A stretch of 64,000 nt of DNA, taken from NCBI GenBank assembly GCA_963812245.1, contig CAWEUK010000003.1:310001-374000 (forward strand). The letters run 5' to 3'. Made by a program: the position numbers and the translations under genes. The DNA is from Salsipaludibacter sp963812245 (lineage in GTDB: Bacteria; Actinomycetota; Nitriliruptoria; Nitriliruptorales; Nitriliruptoraceae). A model generated the notes under the pieces. It had not been told where the DNA came from. It was given only the letters and a program-made list of their open reading frames with translations, and searched no databases. Every line of letters begins with the position of its first letter. The stretch's first letter is position 1. Below are positions 29,152-37,218 of this stretch, one piece after another.

Positions 29152-29230
29152 GTCGAGGTCAAGGGTTGCTCTCGGGGCTCTGACGACGCGATGGGCGGCG
29201 TCGAACGCGGCCGGGTGGCGTGATTGACAG

Positions 29231-29260
29231 TTGTGCTGACCAGTGTTCTGGGCCTATGGT
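29231..29260 (+). promoter_or_regulatory. Possible eno promoter
   Basis: TTGTGC, 18 bases, then TATGGT, 54 bases before the eno start. A TTGACA seven bases further upstream is too far from TATGGT (25 bases) to be its -35 box. Confidence 0.35.
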
Positions 29261-29313
29261 TGGACATGCTGCTCGCCGGGAGCGGCACGACAACACAGAC
29301 ATGAGGCCCCCGC

Positions 29314-30609
29314 ATGGACTTCTCCGCCCGCATCGCCAACGTGCACGCTCGCGAGATCCTCGACTCCCGTGGTAACCCTACGGTTGAGGTTGAGGTGACC
29401 GCCGATGACGGCGCATTCGGGCGGGCAATGGTCCCGTCTGGTGCCTCCACCGGCGAATTCGAGGCCATGGAGTTGCGCGATGGCGGCGACCGCTACCTGG
29501 GCAAGGGCGTGCAGCAGGCAGTCGACAACGTCAACCAGACGATCGCCGACGAGGTGCGCGGGCGACCGGTGACCGACCAGCAGGCCCTCGATGCGCGCCT
29601 GCTCGACCTCGACGGAACCCCTGACAAGTCCAACCTGGGCGCCAATGCGCTGCTGGGAGTGTCGCTGGCCGTGGCGCGCGCCGGGGCCGACTCCACCGGG
29701 CTGCCGCTGTACCAGTACCTCGGGGGTCCGTCGGCGCACGTCCTGCCGGTGCCGTGCATGAACGTCCTCAACGGTGGCTCGCATGCCGACTCCAGCGTCG
29801 ACCTGCAGGAGTTCATGATCGCACCGGTCGGTGCCCCGACCTTCCGCGATGCCCTCCGGATGGGCGCGGAGGTCTACCACACCCTCAAGTCGGTCCTGCA
29901 CGACCGTGGCCTGTCCACCGGCCTCGGTGACGAGGGCGGCTTCGCCCCGGATCTCGAGACCAATCGCACGGCCCTCGACCTGATCGTCCAGGCGATCGAG
30001 CAGGCCGGCTACGAACCGGGCGAGGACGTGGCACTGGCGCTGGACCCGGCCTCCAGCGAGTACTTCCAGGACGGCACCTACGAGCTCTCCGGCGAGGGGC
30101 GCTCCCTGACCTCCGCCGAGAACGCCGAGTTCCTGGCCGAGCTCACCGAGGCCTATCCCATCGTCTCCATCGAGGACGGCATGGACGAGGAGGACTGGGA
30201 CGGCTGGAAGGCCCACACCGAGCGGTCGGGTGATCGCATCCAGATCGTGGGCGACGACCTCTTCGTCACCAACGTCGAGCGTCTCAAGCGTGGCCTGGAC
30301 CTGGGCGTCGCGAACTCGATCCTGATCAAGGTCAACCAGATCGGGACGCTGACCGAGACCTTCCGCACCATGGACATGGCGCATCGGGCGGGTTACACGT
30401 GCATGGTGTCGCACCGTTCGGGTGAGACCGAGGACTCGACCATCGCCCACTTGGTCGTCGCCACCAACGCTGGCCAGATCAAGTCAGGCGCACCTGCCCG
30501 CAGCGAACGCGTCGCCAAGTACAACCAGTTGCTGCGCATCGAGGAGCGGTTGGGCGACCAGGCCCGCTATGCCGGCCACTCTGCGTTCCCGCGGGCGGGT
30601 CGGGCATGA
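29314..30609 (+). CDS. eno: Enolase (phosphopyruvate hydratase)
   Basis: A 431-residue glycolytic enzyme converting 2-phosphoglycerate to phosphoenolpyruvate. All key segments are present: MVPSGASTGEFEAMELRDGG, GDEGGFAPDL, metal ligands in LDPASSEYF, SIEDGMDEEDW and IVGDDLFVTN, the catalytic lysine in ILIKVNQIGTLTET, and SHRSGETEDSTIAHLVVATN. Length is standard. The stop overlaps the ftsB start by ATGA, the usual actinobacterial eno-ftsB coupling. Confidence 0.98.
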   Translation: MDFSARIANVHAREILDSRGNPTVEVEVTADDGAFGRAMVPSGASTGEFEAMELRDGGDRYLGKGVQQAVDNVNQTIADEVRGRPVTDQQALDARLLDLDGTPDKSNLGANALLGVSLAVARAGADSTGLPLYQYLGGPSAHVLPVPCMNVLNGGSHADSSVDLQEFMIAPVGAPTFRDALRMGAEVYHTLKSVLHDRGLSTGLGDEGGFAPDLETNRTALDLIVQAIEQAGYEPGEDVALALDPASSEYFQDGTYELSGEGRSLTSAENAEFLAELTEAYPIVSIEDGMDEEDWDGWKAHTERSGDRIQIVGDDLFVTNVERLKRGLDLGVANSILIKVNQIGTLTETFRTMDMAHRAGYTCMVSHRSGETEDSTIAHLVVATNAGQIKSGAPARSERVAKYNQLLRIEERLGDQARYAGHSAFPRAGRA

Positions 30610-31142
30610 GCACCCAACTGCGTCCCGTCCCCGACATGAGTCGGGTCGAGAAGTGGCGCTACGTGCGGTCAGCGTCCAAGCGCCGAGTTCGCGGCCGCGA
30701 GGACGTGGCCCCGGTCCCGGTGCAACACGCCGCCCGCAAGGTCGACGATGCCGCGCACGTGGGCATCGAGCGCGTGCGTCGTGCGTTGGCCGGCGACCGC
30801 GCCCTGTGGCTGGGCCTGGTCGGGATCCTCGTGCTCGCCGCGCTGGTGCTGGCCGGGCCGACGCGCTCGTTCCTTGACCAGCGTGGACGCGTCGAACTGG
30901 CCCAACAGCAGCTCGCGGCGCTCGATGCCGCCAACGCCGCGCTGGAGCAACGCGCCGCCGACCTGACCGACCTCGACCACATCGAGGTCCTGGCTCGCGA
31001 GCAACTCGGCTATGCCCGGCCCGGGCAGGTGGCCTACTCGCTGGTGCCACCGGCAGAGCCGGAACCCGAGGTGACGCGAGTCGACGAGGTCGGCGCGGCT
31101 TCGTCGTGGTGGTCGCGCCTGGTGGACGCCTTCCGCGGTTGA
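30606..31142 (+). CDS. ftsB: FtsB/DivIC family septum formation initiator
   Basis: A 178-residue single-pass membrane protein. A basic cytoplasmic part is followed by one helix (ALWLGLVGILVLAALVLAGP, about residues 68-87) and a coiled coil (VELAQQQLAALDAANAALEQ), ending in the DivIC signature AREQLGYARPGQVAYSLV. The family joins FtsL and FtsQ in the division-site complex. The N-terminal cytoplasmic part is longer than in E. coli FtsB, as is usual in actinobacteria. It overlaps eno by four bases. Confidence 0.9.
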   Translation: MSTQLRPVPDMSRVEKWRYVRSASKRRVRGREDVAPVPVQHAARKVDDAAHVGIERVRRALAGDRALWLGLVGILVLAALVLAGPTRSFLDQRGRVELAQQQLAALDAANAALEQRAADLTDLDHIEVLAREQLGYARPGQVAYSLVPPAEPEPEVTRVDEVGAASSWWSRLVDAFRG

Positions 31143-31294
31143 GGTTTGCCCCGCACCTCCAGACGCCATACCTTGGCTCCCGTGGGCCACGCGCTCACCA
31201 CGCCCCATGGATCCCCGGCGCTGGCTTCCAAGCAGCCACGGACCGACGGATTCGCTCCCATCATTTCGATTCCGGCTCGCAAGCCGGTCACCCC

Positions 31295-31720
31295 ATGCAT
31301 TCGGAAGTCGCCGGGGCGTCGACGACCGGATTGCCGAAGGAGTTGGTTGCGCTGCAGGGAAACATCATCAAGGGCACGGTCGTCCGCCTCGAGGAATACG
31401 GGGCCTTCGTCGAAATCGCCACCGAGAACGGTCCGGTCACCGGGCTGGTGCACGTCTCGGAGGTCGATGCCGACTTCGTCGAGAACATCTACGCCTACCT
31501 GGCCGAGGGTGACGAAGTCGACGTCAAGATCCTCGACGTCAAGGAGGACGGCAAGGTCGACCTGTCGATCAAGCAGGCCGATCCGGACTGGCGTGACGAG
31601 GAAACCCCCAACCTGCGTCCCAAGCTCGACAAGGACTTCAACAAGAAGCTGCGTCGATTCATGCACAAGTCGCAGATGATCCAGGGCGAGGCGCGTCGAC
31701 AGCGCCGAGGTCGGATCTGA
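31295..31720 (+). CDS. S1 RNA-binding domain protein (CvfD/YugI-like)
   Basis: A 141-residue protein with one S1 domain: VALQGNIIKGTVVRLEEYGA, VTGLVHVSEVDADFVENIY and VDVKILDVKEDGKVDLSIKQ give the five-strand OB pattern. A basic C-terminus follows (KKLRRFMHKSQMIQGEARRQ). Similar small proteins bind RNA or the 30S subunit and act in post-transcriptional control. ATG 31295 is used; the conserved part starts about 18 residues later. The 152 bases upstream contain no gene. Confidence 0.8.
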   Translation: MHSEVAGASTTGLPKELVALQGNIIKGTVVRLEEYGAFVEIATENGPVTGLVHVSEVDADFVENIYAYLAEGDEVDVKILDVKEDGKVDLSIKQADPDWRDEETPNLRPKLDKDFNKKLRRFMHKSQMIQGEARRQRRGRI

Positions 31721-31794
31721 CCCTCCCGCCTTCCGACGATCCCGAACCCGGCGACCATGCGTCGTCGGCTTCCCACCACCACGCCAGCGACCAC

Positions 31795-32406
31795 GTGTCG
31801 CTGGCGTCGTTGGGTCGCGACGACGGGTTGATTCCCGCCCACGCCTCGGCCGCTGACCCGGTCGTGCCGGACCCGGCCGCGTCGCTGGACCGAAGTGCCA
31901 GCCTGCCGTATGCCAACGAGGTCGAGCGCGCGGTCATCTCGCGCCAGATCGGGCGACCGGTACGTGGCCGTTCCGCCGTGGTCCATCGGTGCGCCTGGGG
32001 GCTGCCGACCGTGATCCGCGTGGATGCCCGGTTGCCCGACGGCACGCCGTTCCCGACCCTGTTCTGGCAGACCTGTCCGGCACTGCGGTCACAGATCGGC
32101 CGCCTCGAGGCCGACCGCAGCATGGTGGGCATCAACGAGCGCCTCGACACCGAACCGGACTTCCAGGCGGCACACGAAGCCGCCCAGGATCGCTACCGCG
32201 ACCTGCGCGACCAGTTCGGTGGCCCGCTGCCCGGCGACCCGTACGCCGGTGGCAACCCCAGGTACGTCAAGTGCCTGCACGTCCACGCCGGACATGCTCT
32301 GGCGACCAACGACTCCCCGGTCGGGGACTGGACCATCGAGGCTGCTCGCCCGGTGCCATGCGCGGGACCATGCGTGACACCCGACGACGTGCACCCGACG
32401 ACCTGA
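31795..32406 (+). CDS. DUF501 domain-containing protein
   Basis: A 203-residue protein. The DUF501 core runs from VERAVISRQIGRPVRG through VDARLPDGTPFPTLFWQTCP and LRSQIGRLEADRSMVG to YVKCLHVHAGHALATNDSPV. It contains conserved cysteine/histidine positions that could bind a metal. DUF501 genes sit between ftsB and ppx in most actinobacteria; the role is unknown. GTG 31795 is the only good start; the N-terminal 40 residues are not conserved. ppx follows after 37 bases. Confidence 0.85.
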   Translation: MSLASLGRDDGLIPAHASAADPVVPDPAASLDRSASLPYANEVERAVISRQIGRPVRGRSAVVHRCAWGLPTVIRVDARLPDGTPFPTLFWQTCPALRSQIGRLEADRSMVGINERLDTEPDFQAAHEAAQDRYRDLRDQFGGPLPGDPYAGGNPRYVKCLHVHAGHALATNDSPVGDWTIEAARPVPCAGPCVTPDDVHPTT

Positions 32407-32443
32407 CACCCGACGACCTGCCCGAGGCGACTGGGGCGACGTC

Positions 32444-33386
32444 GTGACCGCGGTGCGCGCCGTCGTCGACTGTGGTTCCAACTCCACGCGGCTGTGGTTG
32501 CGGCCCGAGCCGGGCACCGCGCCGCTGCACCGCGAGCGCGTGACGCGGCTGGGCACCGGGGTCGATGCCAGCGGTCGCCTGGACCCGGCGGCCATCGACC
32601 GCACCGTGGCGACCATCGCGGACTACGCCCGGGAGTGGCGCGAGGCCGGTGTGGCCCCTGACGAGGTCGTGGTGATCGCCACGTCAGCCGTCCGCGACGC
32701 CAGCAATCGCGACACCTGGGTTGCCGCCGTCGCCGACCTGACGGGTGTCACCCCCACCATCCTGTCGGGCGACCAGGAGGCAGCTGCCTCGTTCGTCGGC
32801 GCCACGACCGACCTGCGACGACGTGCCGGCCGACACCCAGGTCGTCGTCGTCGACATCGGTGGAGGTTCCACGGAGCTGGTCACGGGCGTGCCGGGCACC
32901 AGCCACGACCTTCGCAGCACGTCCACACAGTTGGGCACGGTGCGACTGACCGAGCGGTGCCTGCCGGATGACCCGCCCACGTCCGACCAGGTCGACTTCG
33001 CGCGCGACACGGCCCGTGCCATCCTGACCGAGGGCCTGACCCACCTCGACATCGACGTGCAGCGACCCATCAAGGTCGTCGGCGTGGCCGGCACGGCCAC
33101 CACGCTGGCCGGACTCGACCTGGGCGGCGGCGAGGACAGCCCGTTCGAGCGCATCGACGGACACGTGGTGACGGCAGCGCGCCTGGCCGAACTGGCCCGG
33201 GACCTCGCCGCTCGCAGCGCCGACCAACGACTCGAGATCGGTCCGATGAACCCCGGCCGGGCGGACGTGATCGCGGCCGGCGCCATCATCCTCGACGAAC
33301 TGGTGACGTTGCTCGGGGGACCTGACATCACGATCTCGACGCACGACGTGATGGACGGCGTCGCGGCGCTGTGGCCCTTCGACTGA
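32444..33386 (+). CDS. ppx: Exopolyphosphatase / guanosine pentaphosphatase family protein, one frameshift
   Basis: A Ppx/GppA phosphatase of about 314 residues that removes terminal phosphate from polyphosphate or pppGpp. It has the ASKHA fold: VVDCGSNSTRLWL (phosphate 1 loop), VIATSAVRDASNRD, LSGDQEAAASFVGAT, VVDIGGGSTELVTG (phosphate 2) and VVGVAGTATTLAGLDLG. The frame changes by one extra base at about 32815-32822, between GATTDL and DDVPADTQVVVVD; both halves are well conserved. GTG 32444 is the start. The ending DVMDGVAALWPFD is typical of the short actinobacterial form. Confidence 0.9.
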
Positions 33387-33468
33387 TCGATCCCGACCGA
33401 CGGCCGACTGCCGGGGCATCGAGCGGGCGCGGTGTCGGGCCCACCTGCCGCGGCCAGGGTCGTCGCGG

Positions 33469-33984
33469 TCAGCCGACCCGCGCAAGGACCAGTCCGATGG
33501 GGACGCTGGCCACCACGATGATGACGAGCAGCCGATAGGCGACCAGTGGCCATGGCGTCCAGTGGCGGGGGACCGAGGCCATGAAGGTGACCAGGGCAGC
33601 CACGAGCGCGATGCCACCCAGATCGACCAGCAGCGGTGGGCCCAGCAGCGTGCCCACCAGTACTCCGAGGCTGCCGGCGTTGAAGGCGACGTACTCGAAG
33701 GTCAGTCGTCCCACGGTCGGGGCGGGGTCTGCCAGCATCTCCTGCCCGGCGCCCAGTCCGACCTGGGTCACGCCGACCACCAGTACGAGGTAGGCAGCCA
33801 GCCAACTGCCCTTCTCGGTCGGGACGCTGGCATTTGCTGCCGCCACCAGGCCGCCGACCACGATCGCGATGGCACCCGTGACGACGAATCGTCGTGCGCT
33901 GTCGCCGATGGCAAGGGGTGTCACACCACCCGCCCGGGCGTGCGCTGGGCGAGTGGGGGACGGCGCCCGCCAGTGCGAGGTCAC
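33469..33984 (-). CDS. Hypothetical membrane protein with about five membrane segments
   Basis: A 171-residue hydrophobic protein that I do not recognise. Segments include FVVTGAIAIVVGGLVAAANA, WLAAYLVLVVGVTQVGLGAG, YVAFNAGSLGVLVGTLLGPP, LLVDLGGIALVAALVTFMAS and LVAYRLLVIIVVASVPIGLV. GTG 33984 overlaps the ferredoxin stop by four bases (GTGA), so it is probably translated with fdxA. It is convergent with ppx; the 82 bases between show no strong hairpin. Confidence 0.7.
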   Translation of the reverse strand: MTSHWRAPSPTRPAHARAGGVTPLAIGDSARRFVVTGAIAIVVGGLVAAANASVPTEKGSWLAAYLVLVVGVTQVGLGAGQEMLADPAPTVGRLTFEYVAFNAGSLGVLVGTLLGPPLLVDLGGIALVAALVTFMASVPRHWTPWPLVAYRLLVIIVVASVPIGLVLARVG

Positions 33985-34307
33985 ACGGTGTCCCAGCCTG
34001 CCACGGTCGGGTGGTCTGCTGGCGTCATGCCGACGGCGGCGGCACCACCGGGTGAGCCCAGGCCCGTGACCTCGTCGTCGAAGAACTCGGCATTGATCGG
34101 GGTGAACTGGTCCCACTCGTCGGGGACGTCATCCTCGTAGAAGATCGCCTCGACCGGGCAGACCGGCTCGCAGGCGCCACAGTCGATGCACTCGGTGGGA
34201 TGGATGTACAACATCCGAGGTCCCTCGTAGATGCAGTCGACTGGACATTCCTCGACGCAGGCCTTGTCCTTGACGTCGATGCAGGGCTCGGCGATCGTGT
34301 ACGTCAT
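33981..34307 (-). CDS. fdxA: Seven-iron ferredoxin (3Fe-4S and 4Fe-4S)
   Basis: A 108-residue electron carrier. MTYTIAEPCIDVKDKACVEE starts the protein exactly as in actinobacterial FdxA; cysteines in CVEECPVDC and CIDCGACEPVCPVEAIF give the 3Fe-4S and 4Fe-4S cluster ligands. It would donate electrons to P450, reductases or other redox enzymes in the cytoplasm. The start is ATG 34307. It overlaps the following membrane-protein gene and follows the DUF2249 gene on the same strand, 93 bases after it. Confidence 0.95.
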   Translation of the reverse strand: MTYTIAEPCIDVKDKACVEECPVDCIYEGPRMLYIHPTECIDCGACEPVCPVEAIFYEDDVPDEWDQFTPINAEFFDDEVTGLGSPGGAAAVGMTPADHPTVAGWDTV

Positions 34308-34400
34308 CTCGGTGCCTTGTCGGTTGATGGGGTCGGGCTGGCATCACGACGTCGCGTGGTCGTGGTGGTCATGTGGGCTCCGGTGGTGTGGTGCGGCGGG

Positions 34401-34782
34401 TCAGGCTGCGCGGGTGAACAGCAGGCGCCAGGCCTGGGGACCTCGCTCCAGGTACTCGACGGTGGAGGTGTTCGGAAACCGTTCTTCTGCCTGGGCCAGC
34501 AGTGGCAGCGGGTCGTGGGGTGCCACCAAGACCATGCCGTGTCCCGTCCGCGACGGTCGACAGCGCCCCGAACACGGTCGCGTGGCGGATGGCGTGGGGG
34601 ACGAGACGCCCGTCGAGTTCCGGGCTGGCCTCGTCGGCTTCGCCGCATGCACAGGCATGGCCTTCGCCTGCCGCGTCGGCGTGATGGTCGGTGGTGGTGG
34701 CCGGCATGGCATCGTGCATCCGGTCCAGCAGCGCCGCCACCGAGATGTCCGGGTGTGCGGCCAGCACCGGGACGGGTTCCAA
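34401..34782 (-). CDS. DUF2249 domain protein, frameshifted
   Basis: The first half reads HPDISVAALLDRMHDAMP, a Cys/His motif (HACACGEADE) and LDGRLVPHAIRHATVFGALS; one extra G in a GGG near 34545 shifts the frame, after which GMVLVAPHDPLPLLAQAEER and VEYLERGPQAWRLLF complete the DUF2249 domain. This pattern (ACxC-type motif, then LD-x-R-x-x-PHAIRHATxFGAL) is the common actinobacterial form. DUF2249 proteins often occur with nitrogen-oxide or low-oxygen stress genes; activity is unknown. The start is uncertain: TTG 34782 or GTG 34767; no ATG fits. A palindrome stands directly upstream. Confidence 0.75.
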
Positions 34783-34830
34783 GAAGACCTCGATGCGGGC
34801 TGAGGAGCAACGGAAGGGTGCGTTGCCAAA

Positions 34831-34854
34831 TTTACACAAGGATATTCGTGTAAA
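34831..34854. promoter_or_regulatory. AT-rich palindrome, probable operator upstream of DUF2249 gene
   Basis: TTTACAC and GTGTAAA are perfect 7-base inverted arms around AAGGATATTC. In DNA of about 70% GC a 24-base site this rich in A and T stands out. It lies 49 bases before the chosen DUF2249 start and shares GGATATTC with a site near the regulator gene. Confidence 0.6.
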
Positions 34855-34959
34855 CAAGCCGCTCGGACCCGAAGGGCACTTCAGGTGCGCCAGGGCTGGC
34901 TGGGGGGCCACGGCGGCGGGCCGCCACTGAGGTGCGATGCCGGTGCGAGGCCACCAGGT

Positions 34960-35661
34960 TCAGATGGTGACGTGCAGGTTGCTGATGCAGAGGCTGGGCT
35001 CGACGAACGGAAGGAGATCGTCCACCACGATGTCGGCACCCAGTTCCTCGAGGGTTCCCCGCATGAGTCCGAGATGGATGGAGCACACGACGTCCTGGTG
35101 CTCGCGCGAGACGTCGAGAAATGGGCAGCGATGGAGGTGGAGCTGCGGCCGCGGGGACTCGGCGTCCACGAGTTCGGGTGCGAATCCGAAGTCATCGAGC
35201 AATTCGACGACCTGTCGCAGGGCGGCGCGTGGTTGCCCCGTCGTGTCAAGCGGTGACTCCGCCACCAGTGAGCGGCCCCAGGCCCGGCCGGTGGCGACGC
35301 CCGCAGCCTCCGGGTCGGGCTGCGTGCCGGCGACCTGTCCGGCCAGCATCCTCGCCAGCATCCGGTAGGCGCGAGCGTCGGCGACCTGGTTGGCGCGGGC
35401 AGTTGCGCCGTAGGCGTGGCGGGGGCGGCCGGGGCCATGCCGGGGCACTGTTCGCGAAGCCACCAGGCCCGCTCGTTCGAGAATGGTCAGGTGGGACCGC
35501 ACCGTGTTGGCGTGCAGGCCCAGTTCGTCGGCCAACGCCGGTACGTCGTAGAGGTCGTCGTTGGCACCCAGAAGCGCCATGATTCGCGTGCGAACCGGGC
35601 TGGACAGTGCCTGGTGGATGTCGGCGTCCCACACTTCGGGCTGCCGTTGGGGGATGTCCAC
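34960..35661 (-). CDS. HTH transcriptional regulator with C-terminal cysteines (SufR/ArsR-like)
   Basis: A 233-residue protein. The N-terminus is a winged-helix domain (ALSSPVRTRIMALLGANDDL, then LADELGLHANTVRSHLTILE, recognition helix about residues 45-60), with the wing GLVASRTVPRHGPGRPRHAY. The C-terminal domain has three cysteines near residues 179, 193 and 225 (HRCPFLD, VVCSIHL, SLCISNL), as in SufR-type repressors that hold an Fe-S cluster. I infer an Fe-S, redox or nitric-oxide sensor. GTG 35661 follows AGGAAGGGA. It lies upstream of the DUF2249 and ferredoxin genes on the same strand. Confidence 0.8.
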   Translation of the reverse strand: MDIPQRQPEVWDADIHQALSSPVRTRIMALLGANDDLYDVPALADELGLHANTVRSHLTILERAGLVASRTVPRHGPGRPRHAYGATARANQVADARAYRMLARMLAGQVAGTQPDPEAAGVATGRAWGRSLVAESPLDTTGQPRAALRQVVELLDDFGFAPELVDAESPRPQLHLHRCPFLDVSREHQDVVCSIHLGLMRGTLEELGADIVVDDLLPFVEPSLCISNLHVTI

Positions 35662-35717
35662 CGACGTCCCTTCCTCGCACTCGTCCGCGCAGACCTGGTC
35701 GGCAGTTTACTCCGCAT

Positions 35718-35735
35718 GTGTCGTGAATATCCGTG
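35718..35735. promoter_or_regulatory. Operator-like site upstream of the HTH regulator gene
   Basis: The minus strand reads ACGGATATTCACGACA, sharing GGATATTC and the following [GA][TC]G with the palindrome at 34831. It is 57 bases before the regulator start, a place suited to self-regulation. Only one half of an inverted repeat is clear. Confidence 0.4.
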
Positions 35736-35774
35736 GGGACGATGATCCTCGACAGTGTGCACCGCTGGCAGGGG

Positions 35775-37034
35775 TCAGCGCCGGGTGCGACCCACCGGCA
35801 TCTGGGCGGCATCGGGGTGGTGCATCGGGTCCATCGGCAACTCGTCGGCGGCAGCCCGCTGCTGGGCCCAGGCCGCGTAGCGACGGGTCAGCGGCGCGGC
35901 ACTGGCGCCATGCGCCAGGACGCTGGCCAGGACCGTCAGGACCAGGACCCACACGGCCCGATCGGGAACGGCTGCGCCGGCCTCCTCGAGCGCGATCAGG
36001 GCGAACAGCGCGGTGGCCAGGCCACGGGGTCCGAACCAGCCGATCATTGCCACGGTCTGCCACGCATCGCCGGTGCCCAGCATGGCGATGGCCACCGGAA
36101 GCATCCGTGCGATGGTCAGGGCGAAGAGTGCGAAGACGACGTCGCCCAACCTGACCGGGCCCAGCTGGCTCGCGGGCACCAGCAGGCCGAACAGGAAGAA
36201 CGCGCCGACGGTGAGGAACTCGGCGGTGTCCTCGGAGTAGTCGCACACCTCGTCGACCATCTCGCCCATCTGCACCCGAAAGGCGAGACCTGCGACGAAG
36301 GCAGCGACGAAGGTCACCGCACCCGCGGCCATCGCCACGGTGGTGACCACGCCGATGATGCCCAGCGTGGCCAGTTGGGCCCAGGCGGGATCCACCAGGT
36401 CGTGGGCCCGGCCCCAATGCAACAGCCATCCGCCAACCGTGCCGACGACCGCACCGATGAGCACGGCCGAGATCACCAGGACCAGGATCTCACTGCCCAT
36501 GTCAGACGTGGTGCCGGCCTCCTCGCCGATCATCAGCGCAATGGCGATGGTCACGATTGGCGACGCCAGTCCGTCATTGAGTCCGGATTCGACATTGATC
36601 GCCTGCCGCAGTCGGCGGGGCAGCGACTCGGCCTTGACGATGATGCCTGCCAGCGCGGCATCGGTGGCCGACAGGGATGCACCCAAGAGCAGGGCCGGAC
36701 CCAGTTCCATGTCCAGCGTCAGCATCGCGGTCACGGTGATCAGGAGCATCGACAGCGGCAGGCCGATGCCGAGCAGTCGCCCGGGCAGCGCGGCACCGTG
36801 ACGCAGTTGCCCGGGCGAGATCCGGCTGGCATCGCTGAACAGGACCACCGAGAGGGTCACCTCGGCAAGCAGGATCAGCGTTCCCCGGTCGGGTCCTGAG
36901 GTACCGGTGGCCAGGCCGGTCGCGATGCCGGCAGCGATCATGATGGCGGGCGGCGTGATGGGGCCGTCGACGAACCTGCGCGAAACCACCGCCAACGCGA
37001 TGAGTGCGACGAGGAAGACCGCGATGAGGAGCAT
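35775..37034 (-). CDS. Cation/proton antiporter (CPA1/NhaP type)
   Basis: A 419-residue membrane protein with about 12 hydrophobic segments starting MLLIAVFLVALIALAVVSRR. LLLGASLSATDAALAGIIVK and INVESGLNDGLASPIVTIAI carry the conserved ASATD and ND ion-binding residues of CPA1 sodium (or potassium)/proton exchangers; GWFGPRGLATALFALIALEE is the late conserved helix. The last 35 residues form a cytoplasmic tail. It would control pH and Na+ or K+. It precedes the regulator gene on the same strand by 113 bases. Confidence 0.9.
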   Translation of the reverse strand: MLLIAVFLVALIALAVVSRRFVDGPITPPAIMIAAGIATGLATGTSGPDRGTLILLAEVTLSVVLFSDASRISPGQLRHGAALPGRLLGIGLPLSMLLITVTAMLTLDMELGPALLLGASLSATDAALAGIIVKAESLPRRLRQAINVESGLNDGLASPIVTIAIALMIGEEAGTTSDMGSEILVLVISAVLIGAVVGTVGGWLLHWGRAHDLVDPAWAQLATLGIIGVVTTVAMAAGAVTFVAAFVAGLAFRVQMGEMVDEVCDYSEDTAEFLTVGAFFLFGLLVPASQLGPVRLGDVVFALFALTIARMLPVAIAMLGTGDAWQTVAMIGWFGPRGLATALFALIALEEAGAAVPDRAVWVLVLTVLASVLAHGASAAPLTRRYAAWAQQRAAADELPMDPMHHPDAAQMPVGRTRR

Positions 37035-37161
37035 GTCGAAGGTCCTTCGCGAACGTCGTGCCCGGTGGCCTTCTCGCGGCGGCGCGGGTCACTGGGCTGG
37101 CCGAGTGATGGCGGTGTCGGGGAGTGGCGGCGCCCCCTGCGGAACCCAGGCATCACGGACC

Positions 37162-37170
37162 CTAGTCGTG
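37162..37170 (+). promoter_or_regulatory. Possible -10 region (CTAGTCGTG) upstream of the NUDIX fusion gene
   Basis: A CTAG box 57 bases before the NUDIX-YjeF start in the divergent gap after the antiporter gene. It fits the consensus less well (no T at the sixth -10 position). Confidence 0.25.
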
Positions 37171-37218
37171 GGACGAGCGCTACGGTTCCCGGGGCGCCCC
37201 CGCAGGGCGGCGACGACG

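Noticed and set aside
29224..29260. TTGACA and TATGGT as one eno promoter
   Set aside because: The spacing is 25 bases, too long; TTGTGC with an 18-base spacer fits better.
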